Origin: Cliona cf. orientalis
Taxonomy: Eukaryota > Porifera > Demospongiae > Clionaida > Clionaidae
Assembly: GCA_963930775.1 (NCBI GenBank)
Contig: OZ005701.1
Span: 3,479,669-3,543,668 of the forward strand
Direction: 5' to 3'
Length of the DNA stretch: 64,000 nucleotides
In this document: positions 24,179 to 35,797 of the stretch, one piece after another
Numbering within the stretch: position 1 is the stretch's first letter
Layout of the letters: the number at the start of each line of letters is the position of its first letter
Notes under the pieces: model-generated
Told to the model about the DNA's origin: nothing
Seen by the model: only the letters and a program-made list of their open reading frames with translations
Databases searched by the model: none
Position numbers and translations under genes: made by a program

Positions 24179-26468
24179 ATGTTTTGGTTGACAGCAGCTC
24201 TGTGTGGTTTACTTGGTTTAATATCTACAGGTAATTAAGATACTATATTATCATTATAATTATTATAGCATAACGATCGAGATCAACTGAGTCTAGATAG
24301 ACACTATAATTATACCTGTATGCATAATTATGATTCTACTCAGCTTCAGCACAAGGTTCAGACTTCCGTTTCTCCACCATCTATGGAGACCACATGGTGT
24401 TACAGCAGGCTCCCAACCAGGCCAATGTCTGGGGATACACATCTGACTGCGAGGATAAAGTATCTGTCAATTTTGATACTAAAGATTATCCAGCAACCAT
24501 TGTCAAGGGTAGGAATTAGAACTAAAGAGTTATGTACTGCCTATGAGTAATGGATCTTTGTATAGGTGCAACTGGCATGTGTAAGTGGTTGGTAACATTG
24601 CTGGCAACCAAAGCAGATGCACAAACAACCTACACTATCACTGCCACATCTCAGAAACATGGCAGCATCAAGATCAGTGACGTCCTGTTTGGTGACGTAT
24701 GGGTCTGCAGTGGCCAAAGCAACATGCAATTTACCGTGCCACAAGTATGGGGTTAATTGAAAAATTGAATTGTAATAATGCATGAATTTGTTCCTTCTAG
24801 GTTTATAATGCTACAGATGAGATTGCCAAGGCTGCTAATTATCCCCTTATTCGATTGTTTACAGCAGCACTTAAGGACTCTACTACTCCTCTAGAAGAAC
24901 TTGAAGAAGTTGAGCAGCCATGGTCTGTGGCTACCCCAGGTGCACCTATCATGCATTAATTTTAGTCTTGCAAGTGACACCCTTGCATGTAAGACTATGT
25001 TACAATCATGCAAGTGACAATTATTGATCAGGAAGGACATAAAGATTGAATGTTTTCAGAATCTGTGAATGGTGGAGCTTGGAAATTTTTCTCTGCTACC
25101 TGCTGGTTCTTTGGCCGTGATCTCTTTGACTTCTTGAAGTATCCAATTGGTACGTTCACACTAAGGGCCAAGCTATAGCTATGTATAGACTTCATGACTG
25201 TACTATAATAATAATATTATTATTATCATTATTAAATAGGATTGGTTGATACAGACTGGGGTGGCACTCCAGTCGAGGCATGGTCATCGCCAGATGCTCT
25301 AGCTAAGTGCAAAATGGACGATCAAACACATTTAAAATTGACAGGGTACATAATATTATATTATTGCCATGAACCTGTAGCTAGATTCCTGTTAGACCTT
25401 ATTATGTTATTAGCTCAGAAAGTGCTCCTGATATCAGCCCCCATGACCATTCAGTGCTATGGAATGCTATGATCAATCCATTCCTGAATATGACTATCAA
25501 AGGAGCCATCTGGTATCAGGGTGAAGCTAATGCAGGTATCATGAGATAACATTACGACAATAGTGACAATGAAAACTGCTTGCCTAGCATAATGACTGTG
25601 CACTACCTGTATGACACTGTAGTGTTAATGCCTGTAGGAAGCAACAACTATAATTGCACCTTTCCTGCTATGATTGATGACTGGAGAGACAAATGGCATA
25701 CATCTACTATGCAGCAGACGGATCCCATGTTTGGTTTCGGATTTGTTCAGGTAGCCATTGATTGGAAGCATTGATCATAGCATCGATTGCATGATAATAT
25801 AATACAGCTGGCTGCTGATGGCAACAATAATCAAACTGTTGGAGGATTTCCAGTTGTGTGATGGGCTCAAACTGCCAACTATGGCTATGTGCCTAACGAT
25901 AGGCTACAGAATGTCTTCATGGCTGTTGCAATGGACCTAGGTGATCCAACATCACCTTTTGGGAGTGTTCATCCTCGAGATAAACAGGATGTTGGGGACA
26001 GACTGGTGCGGAGTGGAAGAGCAGTGGTGTACAAAGATGACAGTGTTTACTACCAGGGTCCATTGGCAGAGAGTGCCAAGATAAGGTTTTAATACATGCA
26101 GCTACAGCTCAATTTTTGCTCTCATCTTTTGAATGAATTCTCCTGTACTCTATAGCAAAGCCATGGGTCCAACGGAAGTGACTGTCAGCTACAAGCTTCA
26201 GAGTCAAGATCCACTGAAACTCAACTACAAGTATGGTTTTGAGTTGGGCTGTGGAAATGGCACTGCTGGAGCTTCTCAGTGGATAGAGGGCACTGCTACA
26301 GCAGCTAATGGACAAAGTGTACAAGCGGAATTTGCTGACTGTCCTTCACCTCTCTCTCCAGTCTCCATTCGGTACTGCTGGCGTACTGATCCATGCACTT
26401 TCAAGATGTGCCCAATTTATGCTGGTGATCTTCCATCACCTCCATTCATGATGGATTTACAGAAGTAG
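24179..26468 (+). pseudogene. SIAE: Sialate O-acetylesterase copy 1, interrupted by one in-frame stop
   Basis: The family removes O-acetyl groups from sialic acids in the lysosome, cytosol or outside the cell. Exons: 24179-24230, 24344-24508, 24566-24744, 24801-24939, 25060-25149, 25240-25345, 25423-25535, 25638-25750, 25808-26085, 26156-26468 (515 codons; human 523 residues). Exon 1 encodes a signal peptide (MFWLTAALCGLLGLIS). The nucleophile block CSGQSNM is present with Ser at about 124. In exon 9 the codon expected to be Arg in the conserved RWAQTA block is TGA (25859-25861), consistent with a CGA-to-TGA change. Translation would stop after 336 residues, before the His block SVHPRDKQ. Everything downstream is still open and highly conserved, so the stop may be recent, polymorphic or a sequencing error. 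The start lies 330 bp after the SETX stop. Confidence 0.85.
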
Positions 26469-26687
26469 CTGCTAGCTACTTACGACTGTCTTGAATGCAT
26501 GGCACAGTCTTAACTATCTTTGTTTAAAACATTCATTTGTTGTTGAGTTACATATTAAATTTTTAGTAGGCATGAATATCATAGTAGCTATGGGTATGCT
26601 TATCATGTGATCATTATAAGCTCAAGGGAAAAGTATCATTTCGAGCAGCTGTAGCTATTCTCTACCTGCAATCACCATTCGATTGCC

Positions 26688-29298
26688 ATGCATATGATTC
26701 ATGCTGCATTGCTCTCTGTGATTTTTATCAACTGCAAAGGTTAATTAGCCCTCTTGAGTATCTTAGTATTGAGCTCAAGTACGTGCATGTTTAGTTGCAT
26801 CACAGGCATCGGATTTTCGTTTCTCTACTATCTATGGCGACCACATGGTGCTACAGCAGGCTCCCAACCAGGCCAATGTCTGGGGATACACATCTGACTG
26901 CGAGGATAAAGTCACTATAAAATTTATTCAAGAGGAATACTCTACTACACTTATAAAAGGTACTCTAGAGCTAACTGCCTTTTGTTTCTCTAGTCTGTTC
27001 CTTACACCACGCACCAAGGAGATTAGCTACATGGATTGTCAGAGAACCTACGAGCCCAATAATTATTGTAACACAGTGCTTCTCTGAAATTCTTGAGTAT
27101 AACCAATCTATTATAAGAATGTTGCAATTCCTACCATAGATGATGCAAGTGGAAAGTGCAAGTGGCGAGTGACCTTACCACCGACACCAGGTAGTATACA
27201 AGAGTCCTACACAGTAACTGCCAGTTCTCAGAAACATGGCAGCATAAAGATCAGTGATGTCCTGTTTGGTGATGTGTGGGTCTGCAGTGGCCAGAGCAAC
27301 ATGCAGTTCACTGTGTCTCAAGTGAGATCTTAAATTAAACACACCACAGTTAAATGTTACTTGCACTACAGAAAGACTGTGTGTGTGTGTGTGCGTGTGT
27401 GTGCGTGTGTGCTTATAATAGGCATGGTGCTTAAGGCATGGGCATGGGCGTGTACTTATATAACAATATGATTCTCCCTGAACTACTCCAGGTGTTTAAT
27501 GCTACAAAAGAAATTTCTACAGCAGCGAATTATCCTTTCATTCGTCTATTCACTGCGGCACTGGTGAGCTCTCTTGTTCCACTGGATGAGCTGGCTCAAG
27601 TTGAGCAGAAATGGTCACCTGCTAGTCCAGGTACCAAGTTTTATCGCCGCAGCCTACAGAGATTTAGAATCTGGCCTTCTTGCCACACTATTAATTTGCT
27701 ACTCCACAATCAAATCAGTAACATACTATTTTATTACCCTGTATGCAGATTCTGTAAATGGAAGTGATTGGTCCTACTTTTCTGCAACATGCTGGTTCTT
27801 TGGACGAAACCTATTTGATAGCCGACAATATCCAATAGGTAGCGATCATAGAGTTGGTAGACTATAAAAGTAGAGATGGCACAGACACACCCATACTATA
27901 TATTATGTATGTAATAATCTCAAAACAGTAAGTTTATAAAATTTCTAACGTGATCACATTATAATATCAGTGCATAAGGGATTCCGACTAGTATTATCCT
28001 ATAACTCTTGCAGGTTTGATTGACAGTGACTGGGGAGGCACACCTATAGAGGCATGGTCATCCATCGATGCTCTGTCTCAGTGCAACAAAGCAACACAAG
28101 TGAATGTTGCTAGAACTAGGCCAGAGTCTGATGATTTGTACACTTTTTATCATAGGTGTGTAGAACATAATTATTAAACCTTGAAAATGTGTGTGACAAT
28201 ATTATAGTGTGCTCTACACTACCCAGGCATAGTAGAAGAGCTAGTGAATCTTTCAGTGGTCCTAATCCTTCACAGCCGACTGTTCTGTGGAATGCCATGA
28301 TCTATCCCTTTCTGAACATGACCATCAAAGGAGCCATCTGGTACCAGGGTGAATCAAATGCAGGTGAGTACCATAATAGTTATTCTGGATTGGCTTTTGT
28401 AAATCTTTAAAATTAGTACTCACAGAGGCTAGGTGGAAAACATTCTGACTGCAGGTGATCCTGGTAATTATCACTGCAACTTTCCTGCTATGATTGATGA
28501 TTGGAGACTCAAATGGAGCACCTTCAGCATGCAGCAGACAGACCCTCTCTTTGGTTTTGGCTTTGTTCAAGTAAGGTGGCTATAATATTATGTCCGTAGT
28601 TACCTCTATGAAGAATTTCATTCACCATTTCAGCTAGCTCCTACTGGAAATGATAACCAGACTGTAGGAGGATTTCCTGAGATTCGATGGGCTCAAACAG
28701 CCAACTACGGCCATGTTCCAAATGATAGGCTCAAGAATGTATTCATGGCTGTAGCAATTGACCTTGGTGACCCTACTTCACCATATGGGAGCATTCATCC
28801 TCGAGATAAACAAGATGTTGGATATCGACTTGCGCTGAGTGCCAGAGCAGTGGTTTACAATGACCAGCTGGTCATGGATGACTTTCAGGGACCAATACCT
28901 CAAAGTGCTGAATTGAGGTGAGTCGCACACTTGCACTGTATATACAATAGATGAACATTGTAAATAATTGCAGCAAATCCACAAAGGAAACTATTGAGGT
29001 GATTGTCCACTACAGAGAACTAGACAGTGTTACTCTTCGATATCCATACGGTTTTGAGGTTGGCTGTGGAAATAGCAACACAGGAGCTTCTCAGTGGATA
29101 GAGGGAACTGCTCGCAATGGAACTGGCTTTTCATTCCAAGTAGCAAATATCTCCTTTCCACTTTGTCCACCATCTCTCTCACCTGTATCTGTTCGATACT
29201 GTTGGCGCACAGATCCTTGTACCTTCAATATGTGCCCTATATACAGCTCTTACCGAAATCTTCCATCCCCTCCATTTATAATTAACTTGCAGAAGTAG
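26688..29298 (+). CDS. SIAE: Sialate O-acetylesterase copy 2, intact
   Basis: This is the best-preserved copy of the array. Exons: 26688-26739, 26795-26959, 27140-27321, 27492-27630, 27749-27838, 28014-28155, 28233-28363, 28455-28570, 28634-28917, 28974-29298; all phases agree and give 541 residues. The 52-nt first exon encodes a hydrophobic signal peptide beginning [13 protein letters not shown] and has the same length and phase as exon 1 of copy 1. The SGNH-type nucleophile block CSGQSNM has Ser at about 125 (human Ser127), and the partner block SIHPRDKQ has His at about 394. Other family blocks are [51 protein letters not shown] and WYQGES. Several Asn-x-Ser/Thr sites and many Cys fit a secreted or lysosomal glycoprotein. 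Exon 6 is longer than in the other copies and adds a charged insert before the LWNAM block. Confidence 0.9.
27375..27413 (+). repeat. GT dinucleotide microsatellite
   Basis: GT repeats with occasional GC in SIAE copy 2, intron 3. A complementary CA tract lies at about 38126-38144 in the MRPS21 intron. Confidence 0.85.
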
Positions 29299-29617
29299 TC
29301 ACTTTCTAAACGATTTCCACAACTGCTTCAGCTGAGATTAACAATACTTAATGCCGATATTTTTATGATTTCTTATTACTGAAATGCAGAATTTTTTTAA
29401 CTTTGATGCATGAACAATGTAGCTCCAGATCTGCTATTAGTGTAATCATAACCTGACAACTAGTTATTTGTCACCTGCTGAGCAGATCAAGAGCTAGTAC
29501 ACTAAAACGCGATCACTGAAATGAATAACATGTCATAAATACTACGTAATTCCACATGACGTGTGGCTGGAATCAACAATGTGACTCACAAAAGTACGCA
29601 GACTACAAGATAATAAT

Positions 29618-30730
29618 ATGGATCCAGCTCGCTGTTCAACACTTTTACTGTTGATAAGCGCAGGTACCGTATGTATGCTTCTCATTATACTATAGCTGGA
29701 ATGTGATGGGTAACTGCAGTATGAATGCACGTGAACTTGATGACTCTGTGCTATGGAATGCTATATATTATGATCTATCCTTTCTTAAACATGACCATCA
29801 AAGGAGCCATCTGGTATATATCAGGAAAAGTCTAATGCTGGTAAGTGCAGTACAAACTGGAGATAGAGTAACTATTGTGTAATTAATGCACAGTAACAAT
29901 GATACCGTTTGTATACAGGAAGCAACAACTACAACTGTAGATTGTCTGCTATGATTAATGACTGGAGAGAAACCAAATGGATCTGTCTGTTGCATACTGA
30001 AAGTATGCCATTTGTTGTGCAGGTATGAAAGAGCTTAGGTAGGCCTATAGCTAATTGATTTGTACGTATAAATGCAGCTAGCTGCTACCGGAAATAGCAA
30101 CAATAGTAATGATGGATTTCCAAAGATTAGGTGGGCTCAAACAGCAAATTATGGCTCTGTTCCCAATGATAGGCTTCAAAATATCTTTATGGCTATTGCA
30201 ATGGATCTTAGTGATTCAGATTCACCACAAGGAAGCATTCATCCTCAAGATAAGCAGGATGTTGGAGCTAGACTGGTGCTAAGTGCTAGATCTGTAGTAT
30301 ACATGTACAGGGATGATACTTCATAATTATTATCAGGGTCCTTGGCTGACACTGCAATAACAATATTATTAAGGTATAATAAATATAGCTATCTTGAGTT
30401 CCCACTATGACATCACATTAGTTAGGAAGAGAGCTTGATCAAAGTCACTATTGGCTACAAATTTCATTCCAAAGATCCACTGGAACTCCGCTACGAGTAT
30501 GGTTTTGAGTTGGGCTGTGGAAATGGCACTGCTGGAGCTTCTCAGTGGATAGAGGGCACTGCTACAGCAGCTAATGGAGAAAGTGTACGAGTGGAATTTG
30601 CTGACTGTCCTTCACCTCTCTCTCCAGTCTCCATTCGATACTGCTGGCGTACTGATCCATGCACTTTTAAATGTGCCCAATTTATGCTGGTGATCTTCCA
30701 TCACCTCCATTCATGATGGATATTCATAAG
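29618..30730 (+). pseudogene. SIAE: SIAE relic: exon 1 and exons 7-10 only
   Basis: A signal-peptide exon (29618-29663, MDPARCSTLLLLISA, normal donor and phase 1) is followed directly by exon-7-like sequence (about 29737-29840), exon 8 (29919-30022), exon 9 (30078 to about 30374) and exon 10 (about 30424-30730). Exons 2-6, including the CSGQSNM nucleophile block, are absent. Exon 7 carries a small insertion after LWNA. Exon 8 is scrambled at its 3' end, exon 9 runs into TAA after a frameshift, and the His block reads HPQDKQ instead of HPRDKQ. Exon 10 has lost a base around the CTFKMC position. Exon 10 nevertheless remains almost identical to that of copy 1, which hints at gene conversion or recent origin. 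Confidence 0.88.
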
Positions 30731-30735
30731 TATAA

Positions 30736-30775
30736 CCAAGGGCTTATAGACCCCAAAGGGTCTATAAGCCCTTGG
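30736..30775. repeat. 18-bp inverted repeat after the SIAE relic
   Basis: CCAAGGGCTTATAGACCC at 30736-30753 pairs with GGGTCTATAAGCCCTTGG at 30758-30775 across a four-base loop. The same half-site, ACCAAGGGCTTATAGACCC, appears alone at 37860 downstream of the array, so it is a dispersed element rather than a gene-specific terminator. Confidence 0.8.
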
Positions 30776-30827
30776 TATAACACCGGTATAAGATTTTACA
30801 CTATATCTGGCTAATTATAATAGATAG

Positions 30828-30866
30828 CTGGCTACAAGTGCACATTCCCTGCTTTGATTGACAACT
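30828..30866 (+). pseudogene. Isolated SIAE exon-8 fragment
   Basis: A short piece encoding YKCTFPALIDN matches the start of SIAE exon 8 ([11 protein letters not shown] in copy 1). It lies about 100 bp past the end of the truncated copy and just after a hairpin. No other SIAE exon follows before copy 3 begins at 31254, so it is a remnant of a further lost copy or of a local rearrangement. Confidence 0.6.
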
Positions 30867-31253
30867 ACATTACAATCACAAGCTGTTATGAGTACCGATG
30901 TGCCTGTGTAGTTATTAATACTATCATAAAACCACACTTTTGGTATATATCGCTATCATGAATTTGTACATGCAATTCCTTTGATGACTCCAAAAATTTG
31001 TCGGACAATAATACGCCAGAATAACAGGAACATTTCTTGGATGATATTCGTGACGGTATGAGTCAAGATTAGAATAATTTGCCTACTCCTAAAGGACTAC
31101 AAAAAGCATGCACATACATAATGAATAATAATAAATTCATGTGTGGGTGTGACTGTGAGAGGTCATACCATAATACAGCATCCAGGACCTAGTAGTATAA
31201 TATAGCTACAGCTCATAACTAACACTGAGCTACAAATCAGACAAACTACAATA

Positions 31254-33344
31254 ATGGACCTTGTTCACTACTTTCTTCTACTACTTGTAGTGATAAAAGG
31301 CAAGTTAATTCCTAAATTAACTTTAGCTACATAAAGAATTATTGTCTTTATTAGCTTCCGCACAGACATCAGAGTTTCGTTTTTCCACTATCTATGGCGA
31401 CCACATGGTGCTACAACAGGCTCCCAACCAGGCCAATGTCTGGGGATACACATCTGACTGTTCTGACAAGGTTACTGTAAACTTTAATCAAAATGATTAT
31501 TCTGCATCTCTTATTGTGGGTAAGAGCTGGTACTATAATTATTATAACAGTGTATGCCATATCAACATTACATTGCCATTCTATAATGGAAGATGCTAGC
31601 GGAAAATGTAAATGGCGTGTCACTCTGCCTCCAACCAAAGCTGACTCAGGGACAATATACACTATCACTGCTACTTCTCAGAAACATGGTAGCATCAAGA
31701 TCAGCGATGTCCTGTTTGGTGATGTGTGGGTCTGCAGTGGCCAGAGCAACATGGGATTCAATTTACAGGGTGTACGTAAATTGAATATGGCAGCATGATG
31801 ATACTGTACAACTTACTCCTTGACCATTAAAATTTCAGGTTTTTAATGCATCCACAGAAGTAGCTAAAGCTGCCAACTATCCTAAGATTCGGATATTTAT
31901 GGCTGCACTAAAACGTTCACCTGTTCCAGTCGACGAACTCTTAGGAATATCAAAAACATGGTCGATTGCTAGTCCAGGTAGGCAACAAGTGATAGATCTA
32001 GCTTTAACGTAAATACTATGCTCATACTCAGCAACTGTTCCACCCTTTTCTGCTGTCTGTTGGTTCTATGGACGTGACCTTTTTGACTATCTCAAATATC
32101 CAATTGGTAAGCTTGTTAACTCATTAATTAGCTAATATAGCACTAAATCTCATTGTTCATATTATTTTTTATACTACATGCAGGTTTGATTGCCACTGAT
32201 TGGGGTGGCACAGCTATTGAGTTATGGTCATCTCCTGATTCCCTAGCAAAATGTGGAGTGAAGAACAGGTACTTAGCCAGTTATGAAGCTGATTAAATTC
32301 CTACTAGGTTTTTACAAATCACGTAGTGCTTTCTCTGGCTTATGGAATGCCATGATCTACCCTTTCCTGAACATGACTATCAAAGGAGCCATCTGGTATC
32401 AGGGTGAAGCCAATGCAAGTAAGCATAATTAATCATTGTAGCAGTACTGCCCCTAAATGGGTCCTGTTGTTTATCCATCATTCAGAGTAAATAATATTAT
32501 TATGGCCATTAAATAGATAGCCAAAACTACGACTGCACCTTTCCTGCTATGATTGATGACTGGAGAGACAAGTGGCATACTTTCACAATGGAACAGACGG
32601 ATCCCATGTTTGGATTTGGTTTTGTACAGGTGTATAAGATAAACTAAAGTAGCTAAGCTGGTAAAGTTTATTTCGATCCATTTACAGCTAGCAGCTTATG
32701 GCAATGAAAATGAGACAATTGATGGATTTCCACCAACTCGCTGGGCTCAAACAGCCAACTGTGGCTATGTACCAAATGATATGCTACAGAATGTCTTCAT
32801 GGCTGTTGCAATAGACCTAGGTGATCCAACGTCACCTTTCGGGAGCATTCATCCTCGAGACAAGCAGGATGTTGGAGCCAGACTAGTGAGGAGTGCTAGA
32901 GCAGTCATATATAAGGACAGCACTGCATACTATCAGGGTCCTTTGGCAGACAGTGCTAAGATAAGGTACGTACAATAACTTCTTCAGTGTTACTAGTTTA
33001 AATGCACCAATAAATGTGTTAATTCTGTTGATTTCAGCAAAGCCATGGGTCCAACGGAAGTGACTGTCAGCTACAAGCTTCAGAGTCAGGATCCACTGAA
33101 ACTCAACTACAAGTATGGTTTTGAGTTGGGCTGTGGAAATGGCACTGCTGGAGCTTCTCAGTGGATAGAGGGCACTGCTACAGCAGCTAATGGACAAAGT
33201 GTACAAGTGGAATTTGCTGACTGTCCTTCACCTCTCTCTCCAGTTTCCATTCGGTACTGCTGGCGTAACGATCCATGCACTTTCAAGATGTGCCCAATTT
33301 ATGCTGGTGATCTTCCATCACCTCCATTCATGATGCATCTTTAA
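31254..33344 (+). CDS. SIAE: Sialate O-acetylesterase copy 3, intact, with a GC-AG first intron
   Basis: Exons: 31254-31299, 31355-31519, 31593-31771, 31839-31977, 32032-32106, 32184-32268, 32327-32418, 32517-32629, 32688-32965, 33038-33344; 492 residues, phases consistent. The signal peptide begins MDLVHYFLLLLVVI. The only donor that keeps the family's phase-1 first intron is AAAAG followed by GCAAGT at 31300, a classic GC-AG site; a nearby GTTAAT would break the frame. The nucleophile block is CSGQSNM (Ser about 122) and the His block SIHPRDKQ is intact. Exon 5 is 75 nt against 84-90 in the other copies, and exons 6-7 are also shorter, so the loop before LWNAM is reduced. GGTAIELWSS replaces the GGTPxEAWSS of the other copies. 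An AATAAA lies at 33480, about 135 bp past the stop. Confidence 0.86.
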
Positions 33345-33667
33345 AAGTGATATCATGACATTGTGGTGTTGTGTTGCTTAAGTGCTTAATTCGAAGTTTA
33401 TGTGCAAGGCATTTATATTGCTTACTCAATAGATGTATTGTTATTCATACTAACGTGCATGAAATCAGTCCAAGTGATGAATAAAATAATGTCACATCAT
33501 GTGATGGTGGTGGCATGCAAATGCTCTCTGTATAGCTCCAGTGCAGCACAATATGAATCTGTCCACATCGATTAAATTACATGGTAAAAAAATTTTTAGA
33601 GATCACTTATTGACATAATAATAATATTATAATAGTGTGCTCACTTAACCAGCTATCGAGTGGCAGC

Positions 33668-35797
33668 ATGGATTTGGTTCATTGCTTAACCCTTCTAGTG
33701 TTCATCAGTACAAGTGAGTTAATGACAACTAACTAGCAATGTTGTAACCACAGCAATGCTACAGGCTCTCAAGCTTCAGCACAAGGTTCAGAGTTTCGTT
33801 TCTCCACCATCTATGGAGACCACATGGTACTACAACAGGCTCCCAACCAGGCCAATGTCTGGGGATACACATCTGATTGCGAGGATAAAGTCACGGTTAA
33901 AGTTAACCAAGATGATTATCCAGCCACAACTTTGGTGTGTAACACATCATTGTTAATGCCTTGATACTTGACATCAATCAAAATTACAGATGGCCAGTGG
34001 AAAATGTAAATGGCATGTCACTCTGCCTCCTATCAAAGCTGACTCACAGACTTCTTACACTATCACTGCCACTTCTCAGAAACATGGCAGCATCAAGATC
34101 AGTGATGTCCTGTTTGGTGATGTGTACGTATGCAGTGGACAAAGCAACATGGTGTTCCCATTGCCACACGTAATACAAAGTTCACACTGATCAATGTGCA
34201 GATAATTTTTATCATCATTATCTTTCACAGGTGTATAATGCTACTGATGAAGTGGCTAATGCTGCAAACTATCCAATGATTCGACTCTTCACTGCTCAAT
34301 TACAGAGCTCCACAACACCAGTTGATGAGCTCTTAGGCATTACAGAGCCATGGTCTGTTGCAAGTCCAGGTTCGTCAGCTTCTATCCTATCATGTCTCTT
34401 AGTCAGATTAGCCACGATATTAATAAGATGTTTGGGTATTGCAAACAGAGGCTGTTAATGGTACTGGATACTTCTCTGCTGTCTGCTGGCTATTTGGACG
34501 AGGTCTCTATGATTATCTGGGTTATCCAATTGGTATGTACTCATCAATAAAACTAACTTCACCAGCTCTCAACTTGTTAACCATTAGGCTTGATTTCTAC
34601 GAACTGGGGTGGGACACCAGTTGAAGCGTGGTCATCCCCAGATGCCCTGGCAAAATGTGGAGTAGATGCAGCAAACATGAAGCCACAGATGAGAAAGTAG
34701 GTAGCTACAATCAGTAGTTGTCACTGTGTTATCATCCATATACATGCACCGGCGTGTATTTCCATTCTTTTGTAGTAGGTTTATTGGGCATCCAGAAGGG
34801 CCAGGTGATCATTCAGTGCTATGGAATGCTATGATCTATCCATTTCTCAACATGACTATCAAAGGAGCCATCTGGTATCAGGGTGAAGCAAATTCACGTA
34901 AATCTAATAATTATGTCATGCATACAACAGGAAACATAATTATGTACGTCACTGTCATAATAATTATTATGATTTCATAGATGCTCCAGAAACGTATCAC
35001 TGCACATTCCCTGCTATGATTGATGATTGGAGGGAGAAGTGGTATGCCTCTACAAAGCAGCAGACTGATGAGCTATTCGGGTTTGGCTTTGTTCAGGTGT
35101 GTGGTACATTAATTAGTTTATGGACTATACTAATACTATATAGTACTCCATTAGTTAGCAGCAGATGGTACTAGCAATGAAACAGCCGGTGGTTTTCAAG
35201 ACATCAGATGGGCTCAGACAGCCAACCGTGGCTATGTTCCCAATGAGAGACTTAGGAATGTTTTTATGGCTGTTGCTATAGACCTGGGTGACCCCAACTC
35301 TCCATATGGAAGTGTTCATCCTCGAGACAAGCAAGATGTGGGAGTCAGATTGGTGCGGAGTGCTAGAGCAGTAGTATACAATGATTTGAAGGTAGACTTT
35401 CAAGGACCACTAGCAGAGAGTGCAGTATTGAGGTGAGCACCATCGTTGATTCAATATCTATGCTATAGTTATGATGACTATTGTACATAGCAAAACTCAG
35501 GCCCCAATAGAGGTGATAGTCCACTTCAAAAGCCTGCTGTCACTGGAACTGAAGTACAAGTACGGATTTGAAGTAGGCTGCAGTAATGCTACCAAAGCAG
35601 CTTCTCAGTGGATAGAGGGAACCGCTATAGAAGCTAATGAGAATGGTGTACGTGTTGAATTTGCCGACTGTCCTTCACCTCTCTCTCCAGTCTCCATTCG
35701 GTACTGCTGGCGTACTGATCCATGCACTTTCAAAAAGTGCCCAATTTATGCTGGTGATCTTCCATCACCTCCATTCATTATGGATCTTGGAAAATAA
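33668..35797 (+). CDS. SIAE: Sialate O-acetylesterase copy 4, intact
   Basis: Exons: 33668-33713, 33774-33934 (the acceptor could instead be before 33765, adding three codons), 33990-34169, 34231-34369, 34449-34532, 34588-34696, 34776-34897, 34981-35096, 35155-35432, 35491-35797; about 513 residues. Signal peptide [14 protein letters not shown], nucleophile block CSGQSNM (Ser about 121) and His block SVHPRDKQ are present. The second intron has moved from the family's phase 1 to phase 0: a shifted donor in exon 2 pairs with an exon 3 that starts at a full codon. The exon-3 block reads DVYVCSG where the others have DVWVCSG. It is the last copy of the array; about 1.5 kb without genes separates it from MRPS21. 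Confidence 0.85.
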
